Source: Pseudomonas aylmerensis
Lineage (GTDB): Bacteria > Pseudomonadota > Gammaproteobacteria > Pseudomonadales > Pseudomonadaceae
Length of the DNA stretch: 64,000 bases
NCBI RefSeq assembly: GCF_001702265.1
Contig: NZ_MAUE01000008.1
Coordinates: forward strand, 75,372 to 139,371
Direction: 5' to 3'
Shown: positions 63,255 to 64,000 of the stretch, one piece after another
Layout of the letters: the number at the start of each line of letters is the position of its first letter
Numbering within the stretch: the stretch's first letter is position 1
Program-made: the position numbers and the translations under genes
The notes under the pieces: generated by a model
What the model was told of the DNA's origin: nothing
Seen by the model: the letters and a program-made list of their open reading frames with translations, nothing else
The model's database searches: none

Positions 63255-63661
63255 CCAGGCATGCAATTGAAGTCCTGAGTGGCGGCAACTTCCTTGCCGT
63301 GACCATCCTTGAGCGAGGCGCGCACGGTAGTGCCCAGGCTCGACTCGACCAGGGTGTAATGCTCCCCCGCCTTGAAGTTTTTATATTCGACACGCCCCTG
63401 GCAATCCTGCTGATTGTCGTCGCCTGGCTCCTCCTCGAATAACGTCACATCCAGCCGATGATCCCCCGGGGTCACCTCGAAGAAGCGTCCGTCATCCACA
63501 CGCTTGCCGTCCACACGCTCGGCCATCAGGTCGTTCGGCGCTTCCTCCTTCAAACCAATCCACGCTTCGCTCGGGTCAGCCTTGGGGATCGGGCCGGCAC
63601 ACGCCGACAACAACAGTACGGCACCAAGGGCAGGAATCAATAACAGCGGTTTAAGTGACAT
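63251..63661 (-). CDS. Small conserved lipoprotein
   Basis: A 136-residue lipoprotein from ATG 63661. The lipobox is LLSAC with Cys21. The mature part is acidic and predicted beta-rich (EAWIGLKEEAPNDLMAERVDGKRVDDGRFFEVTPGDHRLDVTLFEEEP) with two cysteines (DCQGRVEY and NFNCMPG region) that may form a disulfide. I recognise it only as a Pseudomonas-type hypothetical lipoprotein. Confidence 0.8.
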   Translation of the reverse strand: MSLKPLLLIPALGAVLLLSACAGPIPKADPSEAWIGLKEEAPNDLMAERVDGKRVDDGRFFEVTPGDHRLDVTLFEEEPGDDNQQDCQGRVEYKNFKAGEHYTLVESSLGTTVRASLKDGHGKEVAATQDFNCMPG

Positions 63662-63880
63662 GGCAGGGCTCCAAAGGACATCAGTAAAAATACGCGGCGA
63701 AAGGTGTCGCCTCCGATGGGCTACAAGCTTGGGCAGCCATCCTTTGTAGAACAAATGAATACATATGAAACGATCTTCAGCCCTTAACTAAATGTTCCTT
63801 CACCTGGCTGAAAGGTGCGTGTTAGGTGGGTCGGGCAAGACTGCCGGGGTTTGCAATCCTGCTCCTCTGGAGGTTCACGC

Positions 63881-64000
63881 ATGCTCGGGCTGGTAAAGAC
63901 CGCACTGCAAAAGCCGTACACGTTTATCGTGTTGGCCATATTCATCTGCATCATCGGGCCGATGGCGGCCCTGCGTACCCCCACTGATGTTTTCCCCGAT
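63881..64000 (+). CDS. RND-family efflux pump permease, first 40 codons
   Basis: ATG 63881 has GGAGG eight bases upstream. The reading is open to the window end and encodes MLGLVKTALQKPYTFIVLAI, then a first membrane helix and TPTDVFPD. This is the typical start of an AcrB/HAE1-type inner-membrane pump (helix 1, then the P-T-D-V/I-F-P motif). The rest lies outside the window. Confidence 0.85.
   Translation, partial: MLGLVKTALQKPYTFIVLAIFICIIGPMAALRTPTDVFPD

Overview
This window looks like chromosome from a Pseudomonas of the P. fluorescens group. The evidence is GC-rich coding with the strong third-position bias that opens long antisense frames, the core block tig-clpP-clpX-lon-hupB-ppiD in Pseudomonas order, a PrrF-type iron sRNA, a liuABCD leucine catabolic operon with a divergent acyl-CoA ligase, a phnW-phnX phosphonate pair, and GGCTTGCCGGC-type REP repeats. 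All functional names come from recognising families in the sequence; no database search was run.

Layout. 1-3940: 5'-terminal >1,300 codons of a large toxin-like leucine-rich-repeat protein, running off the left edge. 4022-11334: acyl-CoA ligase and, divergently, liuABCD (leucine to 3-hydroxy-3-methylglutaconyl/HMG-CoA level), with two palindromic operator-like sites between them. 11331-12448: an S24-type repressor that has lost its protease residues and a divergent small DUF protein. 12492-12641: Fur-controlled PrrF sRNA. 12915-14066: M14 carboxypeptidase. 14133-20183: a SrpA-type catalase/cytochrome b561 operon and an ECF sigma/anti-sigma pair, which share the same promoter signature, enclosing a two-gene unit made of a stand-alone NRPS-type adenylation enzyme and a membrane reductase. 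20180-26946: an eight-gene archaic (Csu-type) chaperone-usher pilus operon. 27086-29590: a ZapE-like ATPase and an LRR-kinase. 29676-35947: YebC paralogue, an organophosphate-antiporter-like MFS protein, two LysR regulators and phnWX. 36118-42176: cytochrome b561, PLP deaminase, FadH, a nitrilase-fold pseudoenzyme coupled to an AraC regulator, and a 28-residue microprotein.

42339-46733 holds a 2-oxoacid dehydrogenase island: a MarR regulator, a complete homodimeric E1 (AceE/MdeB type) and a separate gene that is only the C-terminal half of such an E1. TTGCAAT palindromes precede both enzyme genes. 46735-50302: DUF2242 lipoprotein, LysR, MFS exporter, GNAT acetyltransferase. 50403-58922: the proteostasis block ppiD, a tRNA-like RNA, hupB, lon, clpX, clpP, tig, all on the minus strand. 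59320-59798: four tRNAs (His, Leu, His, Arg), with the tRNA-His and its downstream hairpin duplicated. 60074-64000: folD, PBP7-type endopeptidase, a C39-like lipoprotein without its cysteine, two small envelope proteins and the first 40 codons of an RND pump.

The most unusual items are the tRNA-shaped RNA between hupB and ppiD, the E1 half-protein with its MarR operators, the ECF regulon joining sigma factor and catalase, the adenylation/reductase pair, and a run of apparent pseudoenzymes (S24, nitrilase and C39 folds).
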